Positions 21,112 to 28,578 of a DNA stretch of 64,000 bases are shown one piece after another; the stretch's first letter is position 1, and every line of letters starts with the position of its first letter. The notes beneath the pieces were generated by a model, which saw only the letters and a program-made list of their open reading frames with translations, made no database searches and was not told the DNA's origin. Location of the stretch: positions 310,001 to 374,000 of the forward strand of contig NZ_VEGI01000001.1 of assembly GCF_007679325.1 (NCBI RefSeq), read 5' to 3'. Source of the stretch: Arthrobacter sp. U41 (GTDB taxonomy: Bacteria; Actinomycetota; Actinomycetes; Actinomycetales; Micrococcaceae). The position numbers and the translations under genes are program-made.

Positions 21112-21705
21112 ATGGCATGGAACTTACGCTCGATCGGCAATGCAGTCCGCAGCACCTTGCGCTTCCTGGAAGGGCGCAGCGGTTCCGCGCCCGGCGGCTC
21201 CGGCAAGGCCGGACCGTCCCGCACGAAATCCCGGCCCGCACGGGCGGGCACGAAGACCGGCGGGCGCCCTGGCACCGGGCGCGGCGCCGTCGCCGGCCTG
21301 ACCGGTACGTACCCCGGCGACTTCCGCGGCACGGCGAAGATCAGCTACGCCCCCTCCCCCAACGGCCGCCCCGAACCGGGCGAGGTTGTCTGGACCTGGG
21401 TGCCGTATGAGGAGGACCACTCGCGCGGCAAGGACCGTCCGGTGCTGTTAGTGGGCACCAGCGGCCGCTACCTGCTCGGCCTGATGCTCACCAGCAAGGA
21501 TCACGACGGCGACGCCCGCCGGTCGGACGACTACGTGGACATCGGGACCGGCCCGTGGGACCGGCAATGGCGGCCCAGCGAAGCGAAACTGGACCGCGTC
21601 CTGCAGATCGACCCGCGGGACGTCCGGCGCGAGGGAGCCATCCTCGACGCCGGCCGCTTCAGCGCCATCGCCGCCGTGCTGAAGTCCCGCCACGGCTGGC
21701 ACTGA
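21112..21705 (+). CDS. PemK/MazF-like protein with long basic N-terminal extension
   Basis: 197 residues. Residues about 1-75 are rich in Arg, Gly, Ser and Lys and look disordered. Residues about 88-197 resemble the PemK/MazF fold, with PGEVVWTWVPYEED followed by KDRPVLLVGTSG. Classic members are endoribonuclease toxins of about 110 residues paired with an antitoxin. No antitoxin-sized frame lies beside it (rpsT follows, lepA precedes), so toxin activity is doubtful. ATG 21112 (MAWNLRSIGNAVRS) is used; an upstream open frame to 21040 runs into the repeat array. A house-keeping nucleic-acid-binding role is as likely as a solitary toxin. Confidence 0.75.
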   Translation: MAWNLRSIGNAVRSTLRFLEGRSGSAPGGSGKAGPSRTKSRPARAGTKTGGRPGTGRGAVAGLTGTYPGDFRGTAKISYAPSPNGRPEPGEVVWTWVPYEEDHSRGKDRPVLLVGTSGRYLLGLMLTSKDHDGDARRSDDYVDIGTGPWDRQWRPSEAKLDRVLQIDPRDVRREGAILDAGRFSAIAAVLKSRHGWH

Positions 21706-21754
21706 CCGGTCCGGACAATCGTCACTCTGTTCGTACCTGTGGCGTCGTTTCTGC

Positions 21755-21760
21755 TACTAT
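21755..21760 (+). promoter_or_regulatory. Candidate -10 for rpsT
   Basis: TACTAT in CTGCTACTATTGACAG, about 130 bp before the rpsT start, leaving a long 5' leader. No clear -35 precedes it. The adjacent TTGACA at 21760-21765 could instead be a -35, but no -10 follows at the right distance. Confidence 0.3.
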
Positions 21761-21892
21761 TGACAGCTGTGTGTCCGTGCAGGTCGACGGCCACAGATGG
21801 TTGGTCGCCATAGGTATCCCCACGCCGCTCAGTCAATGGCCAATCTGAAAGCCCTCTAGACCATTTTCCGCATTGAAAAAGAGAGTTCACAC

Positions 21893-22153
21893 GTGGCTAA
21901 TATCAAGTCCCAGAAGAAGCGCATCCTCACCAACGAGAAGGCACGCCTGCGCAACAACGCAGTCAAGTCCGAGCTGAAGACGGCCATCCGCGCCGTCAAC
22001 ACCGCCGTTGAGTCCACCGACAAGGATGCTGCGGCTGCCGCACTGCTTTCCGCCAGCCGCAAGCTGGACAAAGCTGTCAGCAAGGGCGTTCTCCACAAGA
22101 ACAACGCTGCAAACCGCAAGTCGGCCATCTCCAAGAAGGTCAACGCGCTCTAA
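21893..22153 (+). CDS. rpsT: 30S ribosomal protein S20
   Basis: Binds the 5' domain of 16S rRNA in the small subunit. 86 residues, Lys/Ala-rich helical bundle typical of S20 ([20 protein letters not shown]). GTG 21893 with AGAGAG upstream. It is monocistronic, with a long leader and a perfect hairpin 29 bp after the stop. It lies convergent to holA, the usual neighbour in actinobacteria. Confidence 0.98.
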   Translation: MANIKSQKKRILTNEKARLRNNAVKSELKTAIRAVNTAVESTDKDAAAAALLSASRKLDKAVSKGVLHKNNAANRKSAISKKVNAL

Positions 22154-22181
22154 GGTTTCCAGTTCACTCGAACTGATGATT

Positions 22182-22210
22182 GTGGCCGGCACCCCTGGGG
22201 TGCCGGCCAC
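22182..22210. terminator. Terminator after rpsT
   Basis: Near-perfect palindrome GTGGCCGGCACCCC (22182-22195) / GGGGTGCCGGCCAC (22197-22210). There is no long T-run; it serves rpsT and possibly the convergent holA. Confidence 0.8.
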
Positions 22211-22309
22211 TTCCAGTTAACGTGCAATCTATGGTGCGCACGCGGCACCCGCCACGTGCGGAAGGGTTCCAGATGCCACCTGCGGGAACCCGTCCACGCC
22301 CGAAAGTCG

Positions 22310-22369
22310 CGGAACCCGTCCGGCCTGCCCCGGGATCAACGGAACCCGTCAGGCCTGCCCCGGGGTCAG
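22310..22369. repeat. 30-bp tandem duplication at the holA 3' end
   Basis: Two 30-bp units starting CGGAACCCGTC at 22310 and 22340 with three differences. The second unit contains the holA stop codon (22366-22368). A partial third copy of the core GGAACCCGTC precedes them at about 22285. Confidence 0.75.
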
Positions 22370-23379
22370 CGGCGCACGGAGGTCGCAATCACCGTCACGG
22401 CGTGTTCGACGGCGTAGACCGGGTCCCGTGACAGGCCCTTGACCTGGGCATCAGCCTCGGCCGTGACCTGGATGGAGCGGACCAGTCCCTCCGGGGTCCA
22501 GCGCCGCGCTTCACGCTGGGCCTGCTCGACAAGCCAGGGCTGCATGCCCAGCTGCTTGGCGATCTGGCCCGAGGAACCCTGGGCGCCGGCGACTTTGGCA
22601 AGGGTGCGCAGCTTCGAGGCCAGCGCGGCCACCAGCGGCACCGGGTCAGCCCCGGTATCGAGGGCGTGGCGGAGGGTGGAGAGCGCCAACGGGGCGTTGC
22701 CAGCCATCGCGGCATCGGCGACCTTGAAAGCGGTGGCTTCCACCCGGCCGCCGTAATATCTGTCCACCATGGCGGAATCCACCCCGGTGGAGGCGTCGGC
22801 GATCAGCTGGCTGCAGGCGGCGGCCAGCTCGGCCAGGTGGGCGCCGACGGCGTTGACCAAGGCGTGCACGGCGTCAGGTTCGATACGCCGGGACGCGGCC
22901 TTGAACTCGGCCGTTACGAAGGAGATCTTGTCCGCGTCCTTCTTCAGAGGCTGGCAGTCCACCACCGGCCAGCCGCCGGCCTTAACAGCGTCGAGGAGTT
23001 TTTTGCCGCGCACGCCGCCGCTGTGGCGGAGCACCAGCACGGCGTCGGGTTCGGGTTGCTTGAGGTACTTGAGCCCGTCGGCAAGGAAGGCGTCGTTCAT
23101 GCCCTCCAGCCCTTCGACCTCGATCAGCTTCTGTTCGCCGAAGAGGGAGGGGCTGACGTTCATGGCCAGGGAGCCCGGCTCATAGTTGCCGGCATTGAGC
23201 CGCGTGACTTCGACGTCGGGAGCTGCGGCGCGGACCTGCGAACGGACGCGGTCCATGGCCCGGGAACCCAGATAGTCTTCCGGCCCGCCGACCAGCACAA
23301 CAGCGGCCGGGGTCACGTCGCGCCAGGTGGCGGTGTTCGACGCGGCGGACCGGGCGCGTGGGGTCTGGGCAGCAGCCAC
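22366..23379 (-). CDS. holA: DNA polymerase III subunit delta
   Basis: Clamp-loader subunit that opens the sliding clamp. 337 residues with the weak AAA+-like fold of HolA (VVLVGGPEDYLGSRAMDRVR near the N-terminus). GTG 23379 follows GGGAGGAAA. It overlaps the 3' end of comEC by 67 bp, so comEC and holA are likely one transcript (comEA-comEC-holA). Confidence 0.93.
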   Translation of the reverse strand: MAAAQTPRARSAASNTATWRDVTPAAVVLVGGPEDYLGSRAMDRVRSQVRAAAPDVEVTRLNAGNYEPGSLAMNVSPSLFGEQKLIEVEGLEGMNDAFLADGLKYLKQPEPDAVLVLRHSGGVRGKKLLDAVKAGGWPVVDCQPLKKDADKISFVTAEFKAASRRIEPDAVHALVNAVGAHLAELAAACSQLIADASTGVDSAMVDRYYGGRVEATAFKVADAAMAGNAPLALSTLRHALDTGADPVPLVAALASKLRTLAKVAGAQGSSGQIAKQLGMQPWLVEQAQREARRWTPEGLVRSIQVTAEADAQVKGLSRDPVYAVEHAVTVIATSVRR

Positions 23380-25394
23380 TGAGGTTTCCTCCCGGAAGAT
23401 TGTTTGCAGACTCTAAGCCTGCCACGGCCCGGGCGGTGCACCAAGCCGGACGCGGCCCCGTCCGGCGGCGCCGACGGGCCGTGGTGGCGGGGCAGTCTGC
23501 CGTTGAGCCACACCACCATCCGTCCATGCGCCGCCAAGGCCAGCGCGGCCGTGCGGGCCGGATGGAAGAGCAGCCACCAGGCGGCGAGTGTGCAGGCGGA
23601 GAAGAGGGCCATCGTGGCGGCGCCGAATGCGCCCTCCGGCCACGGCAGGCCGGCGCCGGGCAGTCCGGCGAAGAAGCGCGCGATTGCTCCCACACCGGTG
23701 GCGAAGGCCGCCGCGATACCCAGCGGTGCGGCGGCCAGGGCGGGGACCAGCGGCACCAACGGCACGGCGGCGGTCCCCAGCACTGTGACCGGGGCCACGA
23801 GGACCGCGGCGGCCATATTGGCGGGAAGCGCGTAGGCGGAGAACTGGGGCTGCAGCAGGACAATCGCAGGCCCGCAGAAAGCCTGTGCGGACAGCGGCAC
23901 CGCCATCCCCGCGGCGAGCCAGCGCGGCACGGCTGCCGGGAACCAGGTCATGATCGGCCTGCCCGCCACCACTATGCCAAGGGTGGCGAGGACGGACAGC
24001 AGGAATCCGAAGCTGGTGGACAGCGCCGGCTGTACCAGCAGCAGCCCGATCACGGCAAGACACAGGAAGCTCAAAGCCCGTCCTGGACGGCCGCCGGCCA
24101 GTGCCACGAGCCCGATCCCGCCCATCACGGCGGCCCGGAGCACGCTGGCGTCCGGGCCGACCATCAGAACGAACAGGCCCAACCCCGCCAGGCAGAGAAC
24201 CGCCGCAAACACCCGGCTGAACCGCAGGCTGCGCAAGGCCACAAGGAGGACACCCAGGATGAGGCTGCAGTTGGCGCCGCTGACGGCCGTCAGGTGGGTC
24301 ATTCCGACCGTCTTCATGGCGGCGTCCAACTCGGCGTCGAGGGAACTGGTGTCGCCGGTGACCATGCCCGGCAGAAGTCCCCGGGCGTCCCCGTCGAAGC
24401 GCCCGGCGGCTGCCGTGAAATCCTGCCGGAGCCCCGCCGGACCTGTCTGCGCGGACCCCGCCGCCGAGAGCATCAGCGGGGCGGAGCTTGCCGACAGGAC
24501 AGCGGCCTCGGCCTGGCCTGGCTCGGGAGCCGAGAGCTTGCCGGTGGTGCGGAGCCGCTGTCCGGGAGCGGCCTGGTCCCAGCCGGCGCCGCCCATCACG
24601 AGCAGGGTGGCCTGCGCGCGGACGCGGCGCCCCTCAACGTGCATTTCGATCAGGTTCGCCGGTACCGCCCAGCGGTCCGCGAGCCCGGAACGGCCCACCG
24701 TCCTGAGCCGCCGGGGCGCACCTGCTATCTCCACTTCCACGGCGACGTCGGCCCGCGCAGCCACGTATCCGGCCACGGCACCGTCGTGCCGGCGGGAGGT
24801 GTCCACCGCCGCGTGGCCGCCCGCCGTCGCGCCGAAGATCAGAGCCACAGCCAGGGTCGCCGGGAAGCTACGCCGGGCACGGCCAGTGGACCGCCTGGAC
24901 GGACCGCCTGTCCTGCCATCCCCGCCGGCTCTGCCGTCCGGCCTGCCGCTGGCCATGCCGCCCCTGCCGCTGGCCCTGCCGCCCGACCTGCCACCCCGGC
25001 CGCCCGGCCATCCGCGGGCTGTGCCGCCGGGCTCGACGCCGGGCGGCGCCCGGAGCAGCAACAGTCCCGAGGCGGCGGCCACCAGAGCCAGTAACAGCGC
25101 CGCCAGCGGTGCGGGATGCAGGTAATGCCCCGCCGCGGCCGCACCCCACACCAGCAACGCCGAGGGGACCAGGCGCACATCCATCCTGCGGAGCTTTTCC
25201 TCTCGGGCCGGGGCTGCCCGCTGCAGGAGTGCGAATGACGCAAACCGGTGACGAAGCCATGGCCAACGGCGCTGCGGGCCGGCGTCGTGCCGCGGCCTCC
25301 GCCGGGGCTGCCCGCCGCCCGCTGTTCCGACGCTTCCGGGGGTCCGGCTGACGGCGGAGTCGATGTACCGCTGCCAGCGGCTGTGCCGTTCCAT
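23313..25394 (-). CDS. comEC: ComEC/Rec2-related membrane protein lacking the beta-lactamase-like domain
   Basis: Predicted channel for single-stranded DNA entry during competence. 693 residues: an N-terminal membrane pair (about 75-115), a periplasmic OB-like region, then the Competence domain with many helices, including HLTAVSGANCSLILG, its hallmark. The C-terminal metallo-beta-lactamase-like domain of longer ComEC proteins is absent in any frame; the protein ends in an Arg/Pro-rich tail overlapping holA. Between the first helices and the OB region is a Gly/Arg-rich stretch (about residues 120-170) coded by GC-rich repeats, including a 21-bp tandem pair (24942-24983). ATG 25394 follows GAGGT. 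Whether it still imports DNA is uncertain. Confidence 0.88.
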   Translation of the reverse strand: MERHSRWQRYIDSAVSRTPGSVGTAGGGQPRRRPRHDAGPQRRWPWLRHRFASFALLQRAAPAREEKLRRMDVRLVPSALLVWGAAAAGHYLHPAPLAALLLALVAAASGLLLLRAPPGVEPGGTARGWPGGRGGRSGGRASGRGGMASGRPDGRAGGDGRTGGPSRRSTGRARRSFPATLAVALIFGATAGGHAAVDTSRRHDGAVAGYVAARADVAVEVEIAGAPRRLRTVGRSGLADRWAVPANLIEMHVEGRRVRAQATLLVMGGAGWDQAAPGQRLRTTGKLSAPEPGQAEAAVLSASSAPLMLSAAGSAQTGPAGLRQDFTAAAGRFDGDARGLLPGMVTGDTSSLDAELDAAMKTVGMTHLTAVSGANCSLILGVLLVALRSLRFSRVFAAVLCLAGLGLFVLMVGPDASVLRAAVMGGIGLVALAGGRPGRALSFLCLAVIGLLLVQPALSTSFGFLLSVLATLGIVVAGRPIMTWFPAAVPRWLAAGMAVPLSAQAFCGPAIVLLQPQFSAYALPANMAAAVLVAPVTVLGTAAVPLVPLVPALAAAPLGIAAAFATGVGAIARFFAGLPGAGLPWPEGAFGAATMALFSACTLAAWWLLFHPARTAALALAAHGRMVVWLNGRLPRHHGPSAPPDGAASGLVHRPGRGRLRVCKQSSGRKPQWLLPRPHAPGPPRRTPPPGAT
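24942..24983. repeat. 21-bp tandem pair within comEC
   Basis: Two units beginning CCTGCCGCTGGCC at 24942 and 24963, differing at one base. They code part of the Gly/Arg-rich linker of ComEC. Confidence 0.75.
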
Positions 25395-25405
25395 GGGTCG
25401 CTACC

Positions 25406-26359
25406 TCAGACCCGGACCAGTGGCAGCAGGGCCGCTAGCATCTTGGGTCCGACCCCGTCCACGGCGTCCAGCTCCTCGACGCGCCGGAAGTTCCCATGTT
25501 CAGCCCGCCATTCCACAATCCGCTGTGCGAGCACCGGACCGACCCGTGGCAGGGTTGCCAGCTGCTCCACACCGGCAGTGTTGATGTTCACCTTTCCGGC
25601 AGCGGCAGAGGGTCCGTCAGCACTCACCTGACCGTCCCCGCCGCCCCTAGCTCCCCCGCCGCCCGCAGGAACATCTCCGGAAGGCAGGGTTTCACCTTTC
25701 CGCGGCACCAGGACCTTCTGCCCGTCCTCAAGGACAGATGCGAGATTGAGCTGGTCGGAGTCCGCGTCCGGGGCACTGCCGCCTGCCGCGTCGATGGCCT
25801 GGTGCAGACGGCTCCCCCGCGGCAACTCCACAATTCCGGCACGTCGGACCGCGCCGGCCACGTGCACGATGACGTTTCCGGGAGTTTCCCCCTCGGCGTC
25901 GCCGGGAGATTCGCCCATGGCGGATACTGGTCCGTTTCCAGGTTCCACCGCCGGCACGTCGCCGGCTTCGGCGCTAATGGAGCTCAGCGGGCTGACGTCC
26001 GCTGAGCCGTCGGCCGCCTGCCACCAGAACCAGGCCAGGAGCGCCAAAGCCAACAGGCAGAGCAATGCGGCAGCGCGCCGGCCGGTACGCCACCTGATCC
26101 TGCTCGGTGCCTGCTTATCGCGCGGACAGGGGTCGCCGCGCTCCGCGGTAGGGGAAACAAGCGGCGGCACGCCGAGCAGTCCGGACCCGGAGCCAACGGC
26201 AGCAGACAGTCTGCTGCCGGCGCTGCCCACAGCAGCGCCGCCCGGATCGATGCCCGGCGGTTCGGCACTGCCCGAATCGATACTGCCCGAGTCGATACTG
26301 CCCGGATCGATACTGGCCGGATCGATGCTCGGCGGAACTCCCGGATGGTGGCGCGGCAT
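25406..26359 (-). CDS. comEA: ComEA-like helix-hairpin-helix DNA-binding protein
   Basis: Competence DNA receptor type protein. 317 residues: a cytoplasmic N-terminus with pentapeptide repeats (SIDPA, SIDPG, SIDSG ...; about residues 11-41), one membrane helix (ALLCLLALALLAWFWWQ, about 95-111), a SLBB domain (VIVHVAGAVRRAGIVELP, about 165-225) and a C-terminal HhH pair (VNINTAGVEQLATLPRVG and FRRVEELDAVDGVG). ATG 26359 has a weak ribosome site. comEC starts 11 bp after its stop, so they form an operon. The repetitive N-terminus is unusual for ComEA and coded by 15-bp DNA units. Confidence 0.92.
   Translation of the reverse strand: MPRHHPGVPPSIDPASIDPGSIDSGSIDSGSAEPPGIDPGGAAVGSAGSRLSAAVGSGSGLLGVPPLVSPTAERGDPCPRDKQAPSRIRWRTGRRAAALLCLLALALLAWFWWQAADGSADVSPLSSISAEAGDVPAVEPGNGPVSAMGESPGDAEGETPGNVIVHVAGAVRRAGIVELPRGSRLHQAIDAAGGSAPDADSDQLNLASVLEDGQKVLVPRKGETLPSGDVPAGGGGARGGGDGQVSADGPSAAAGKVNINTAGVEQLATLPRVGPVLAQRIVEWRAEHGNFRRVEELDAVDGVGPKMLAALLPLVRV
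26240..26329. repeat. Six-unit 15-bp tandem array in the comEA 5' coding region
   Basis: Units such as GCCCGAATCGATACT, GCCCGAGTCGATACT and GCCCGGATCGATACT at 26240, 26255 (diverged), 26270, 26285, 26300 and 26315. The period of 15 keeps the frame and yields Ser-Ile-Asp-x-x pentapeptides. Confidence 0.9.
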
Positions 26360-26822
26360 GTGCCCATCGTACGAAGCGTGAGACGCACAGATCAGGCCTA
26401 CCGGGACCTATGTGGATACTCCGGGACGCGCCGGGGGGCGGGCGGCATCCGGTAAAGGGAGCCCGCAATGTCGACAGTCCCCGGCGTCCCGGCAGGCTGA
26501 GCGCCCCGGCTGGTGGGACTTCTCCGAAGCTGACGTGGCGCGAGGGGGCCCGCCGGCGTTGACGGGATTCACACTGCGTCGGCCCTTCAGCGTCCTGCTG
26601 CACGCGGCGAGGCTTCAAAAAGGCGGGGTCCGGGAGGGAGAATCGAGGGACGGCCGCCAAGACCATGCGTCGTGCAGCCCAGCGGCCACCGCGCCGTGAG
26701 GAGGGTCGCAGCGAGGAGGGTCGCAGTGAGGAGGGTCGTGAGGAGGCCTGGATGGAAAACGGCGGATTCCCGGTAGCGCCTGTACGCCGGCCGCGCCGGC
26801 CAGCCGGGTGTCAGGTCTTCCG
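26360..26822. other. Divergent intergenic region comEA / FAD monooxygenase
   Basis: About 460 bp with no supported gene; small frames on both strands lack ribosome sites and familiar content. A 15-bp tandem array lies at 26698-26739. Promoters for both neighbours must be here, but I cannot place them. Confidence 0.55.
26698..26739. repeat. 15-bp tandem repeat upstream of the monooxygenase gene
   Basis: GAGGAGGGTCGCAGC (26698), GAGGAGGGTCGCAGT (26713) and a 12-bp partial GAGGAGGGTCGT (26728), then GAGGAG. The units mimic ribosome binding sites but lie 80-125 bp from the start. Confidence 0.8.
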
Positions 26823-27986
26823 ATGAAAGCGGTCATTTGCGGCGCCGGGATCAGCGGGCTGTCCGCGGCTGCGTTTCTGACCAGGCGCGGATGGCAGGTC
26901 GTGGTGGTGGAGCAGTCGACGGGCCCGCGCCCGCAAGGCTATATGATCGATTTCTTCGGACCGGGCTGGCAAGCGGCCGACGGAATGGGCATCATCCCCC
27001 GGCTCCGCGGACTTGGCTACGGCGTTCAAAGTGTCGAATATGTTGACCGGCGCGGCGTGAGCCGAGCCAGCCTGCCCTTTGCAAGGTTCGCGCGGGTTGC
27101 CGACGGCCAACTGATCAGCATCCTGCGCCCGGACCTCGAACTGGCCATCCGTGAAGTTTTACCGCCGGGAACGGATGTCCGCTACGGCCGTTCCGTGACC
27201 ACCGTGTCGGAATCCCTTGAGTCTGTTGCAGTCACGCTCGACGACGGCCAGGTGCTGGAGGCCGACCTGCTGATCGGCGCGGACGGTGTCCACTCTGTCA
27301 TCCGGTCTCTGGCGTTCGGCCCGGAGGAAGATTTCCTCCACTACCTGGGGTTCCACGTGGCAGCATATTCCTTCCGCGACGCCGAACTCGCCGGGCTGAT
27401 TGGGGAAAGATTCGCCGTCACCGATACACGCAACGCGGCCATGTTCTTCTACCGGCTGCGTGACGGCACGATCACTGCAATGGCGGTGCAGCGCTCCAAA
27501 AATCCCGAAATCCCGCCCGATCCGCAGACCATGCTGCGGTCCAGATACCGAAAACTCGGCTGGATCTGCCCCGCTGCCTTGCAGCATTGCCCCGACGACC
27601 TGTACTACGACCAAGTCGCCCAGATCCGGATGCCCCGCTGGCACACAGGACGGGTCATCCTGATCGGCGATGCAGCCGCGGCAGTGTCCTTGCTTGCCGG
27701 ACAGGGGGCCTCCCTCGGAATGGCCGCCGCCGCTGCCCTGGCAGGCGAACTCGACAAACACCCGCGAATCAGCACGGCCCTCTCCGCCTTCGAAACACGA
27801 CTCAGGCCGCTGGTCGAAGAACACCAGCGGGCCGGGGAGTCGGCGGCCCGGTGGTTCGTTCCGGCAACCCGGCGTTCCGCCTTCATTCGCCGGAATGTCA
27901 TCCGTCTGACGAAGTTCCCGGGTGTGACCCGCGTGGTCATCTCCGCCGTGGCCGGCAGACCCGTCGGTGGTTATTCCCTTCCCTGA
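26823..27986 (+). CDS. FAD-dependent monooxygenase (PHBH-fold)
   Basis: Flavin hydroxylase of the UbiH/para-hydroxybenzoate hydroxylase superfamily, substrate unknown. 387 residues. FAD-binding GxGxxG is GAGISG near residue 6, the DG motif is LIGADGVHSVIR and the second FAD motif is VILIGDAAAAVSLLAGQG. ATG 26823 (MKAVICGAGISGLS); a GTG at 26808 is in frame. There are no partner genes, so no pathway can be inferred; drug- or aromatic-modifying roles are possible. Its last 16 bp overlap the end of a small convergent gene, and both stop codons fall in a 15-bp tandem duplication. Confidence 0.88.
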   Translation: MKAVICGAGISGLSAAAFLTRRGWQVVVVEQSTGPRPQGYMIDFFGPGWQAADGMGIIPRLRGLGYGVQSVEYVDRRGVSRASLPFARFARVADGQLISILRPDLELAIREVLPPGTDVRYGRSVTTVSESLESVAVTLDDGQVLEADLLIGADGVHSVIRSLAFGPEEDFLHYLGFHVAAYSFRDAELAGLIGERFAVTDTRNAAMFFYRLRDGTITAMAVQRSKNPEIPPDPQTMLRSRYRKLGWICPAALQHCPDDLYYDQVAQIRMPRWHTGRVILIGDAAAAVSLLAGQGASLGMAAAAALAGELDKHPRISTALSAFETRLRPLVEEHQRAGESAARWFVPATRRSAFIRRNVIRLTKFPGVTRVVISAVAGRPVGGYSLP

Positions 27987-28276
27987 TATTCCCTTCCCTG
28001 ATCGAAAGAAAACCCGCAAAAACATCTGTAAGTTCCGGCGCCATTGCGCCGCGCCGGCCCGGCGACGGCACGGTCATCCGTAGTGGCGTGCCGCGGGTCC
28101 TCCGGGACAATCAGGGTCATTTCTTCCCCGCAGTGGATGTGCGCAGTGAGCATCCGTTCGATCTCCGGATCACAGGCCTTGCCAGAACCGCGGCTGGACC
28201 CAGAGCGCCAGTCGGGGACCTGGCACGCCTGAGTGGCGTTGGCGCCGTCGATGATACGAGCTGGATGGAGATTCAT
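27971..28276 (-). CDS. Small His/Cys protein, possible zinc ribbon, unknown function
   Basis: A 101-residue frame starting ATG 28276 with a good ribosome site (GAAGGAA, five bases before). Residues 46-49 read HIHC and residues 85-87 CFC in YRCFCGFSFD, a plausible metal site; further Cys are at 18 and 35. The middle holds GEEMTLIVPEDPRH. The frame is open further upstream to 28393, but no such ribosome site supports that. I do not recognise a family. The pattern of a Cys/His knuckle, a 35-residue spacer and a CxCGF end resembles small actinobacterial zinc-ribbon proteins. It is convergent with the FAD monooxygenase gene and divergent from the DUF2254 gene. Confidence 0.65.
   Translation of the reverse strand: MNLHPARIIDGANATQACQVPDWRSGSSRGSGKACDPEIERMLTAHIHCGEEMTLIVPEDPRHATTDDRAVAGPARRNGAGTYRCFCGFSFDQGREYQGRE
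27973..28002. repeat. 15-bp tandem duplication at convergent gene ends
   Basis: ATTCCCTTCCCTGAT occurs exactly twice in tandem (27973-27987, 27988-28002). The first unit contains the monooxygenase stop (27984-27986) and touches the stop of the small convergent gene (27971-27973). Confidence 0.9.
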
Positions 28277-28578
28277 CACTGTTCCTTCGTTGGCGTTCGG
28301 CAAGACGAGCGAACCTCCACAGGTGCAAGGATCGTTCCGTGCCGGTTGGGGCGGCTTCGTGAACCTGCCGGATCGGTGCCGCTGCTTACCCACGCTAGGA
28401 AGCTTCCCCCGGGCCGGTCAACGCCCGTAATTGAATCGAAAGCTGGAGTGGCCGGCGCGTTACTCCGCTGTAACCCCTCGGGCGTCCGCCGCGCCGTAGA
28501 AGCCGCCGGGGTAGGCGCCACCTTGCGCGGGTGCTAGACAAGACCCAGAAACCACGTCTCTCAGGAGGGCAGGACCTA
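28277..28578. other. Divergent intergenic region
   Basis: About 300 bp between the small His/Cys gene and the DUF2254 gene. No gene, repeat or clear promoter is visible. The only clear translation signals are the GAAGGAA before the former and the AGGAGG/AGGA before the latter. Confidence 0.5.

Noticed and set aside
21760..21765. TTGACA as the rpsT -35
   Set aside because: No -10-like hexamer follows at 16-18 bp; TACTAT just before it is a more likely -10.
26412..26699. Small frame between comEA and the monooxygenase gene
   Set aside because: No supporting start signal; composition looks like non-coding GC-rich DNA.
28277..28393. Longer N-terminus for the small His/Cys protein (start at 28393)
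   Set aside because: The good ribosome site is at ATG 28276; the added part has no ribosome site.
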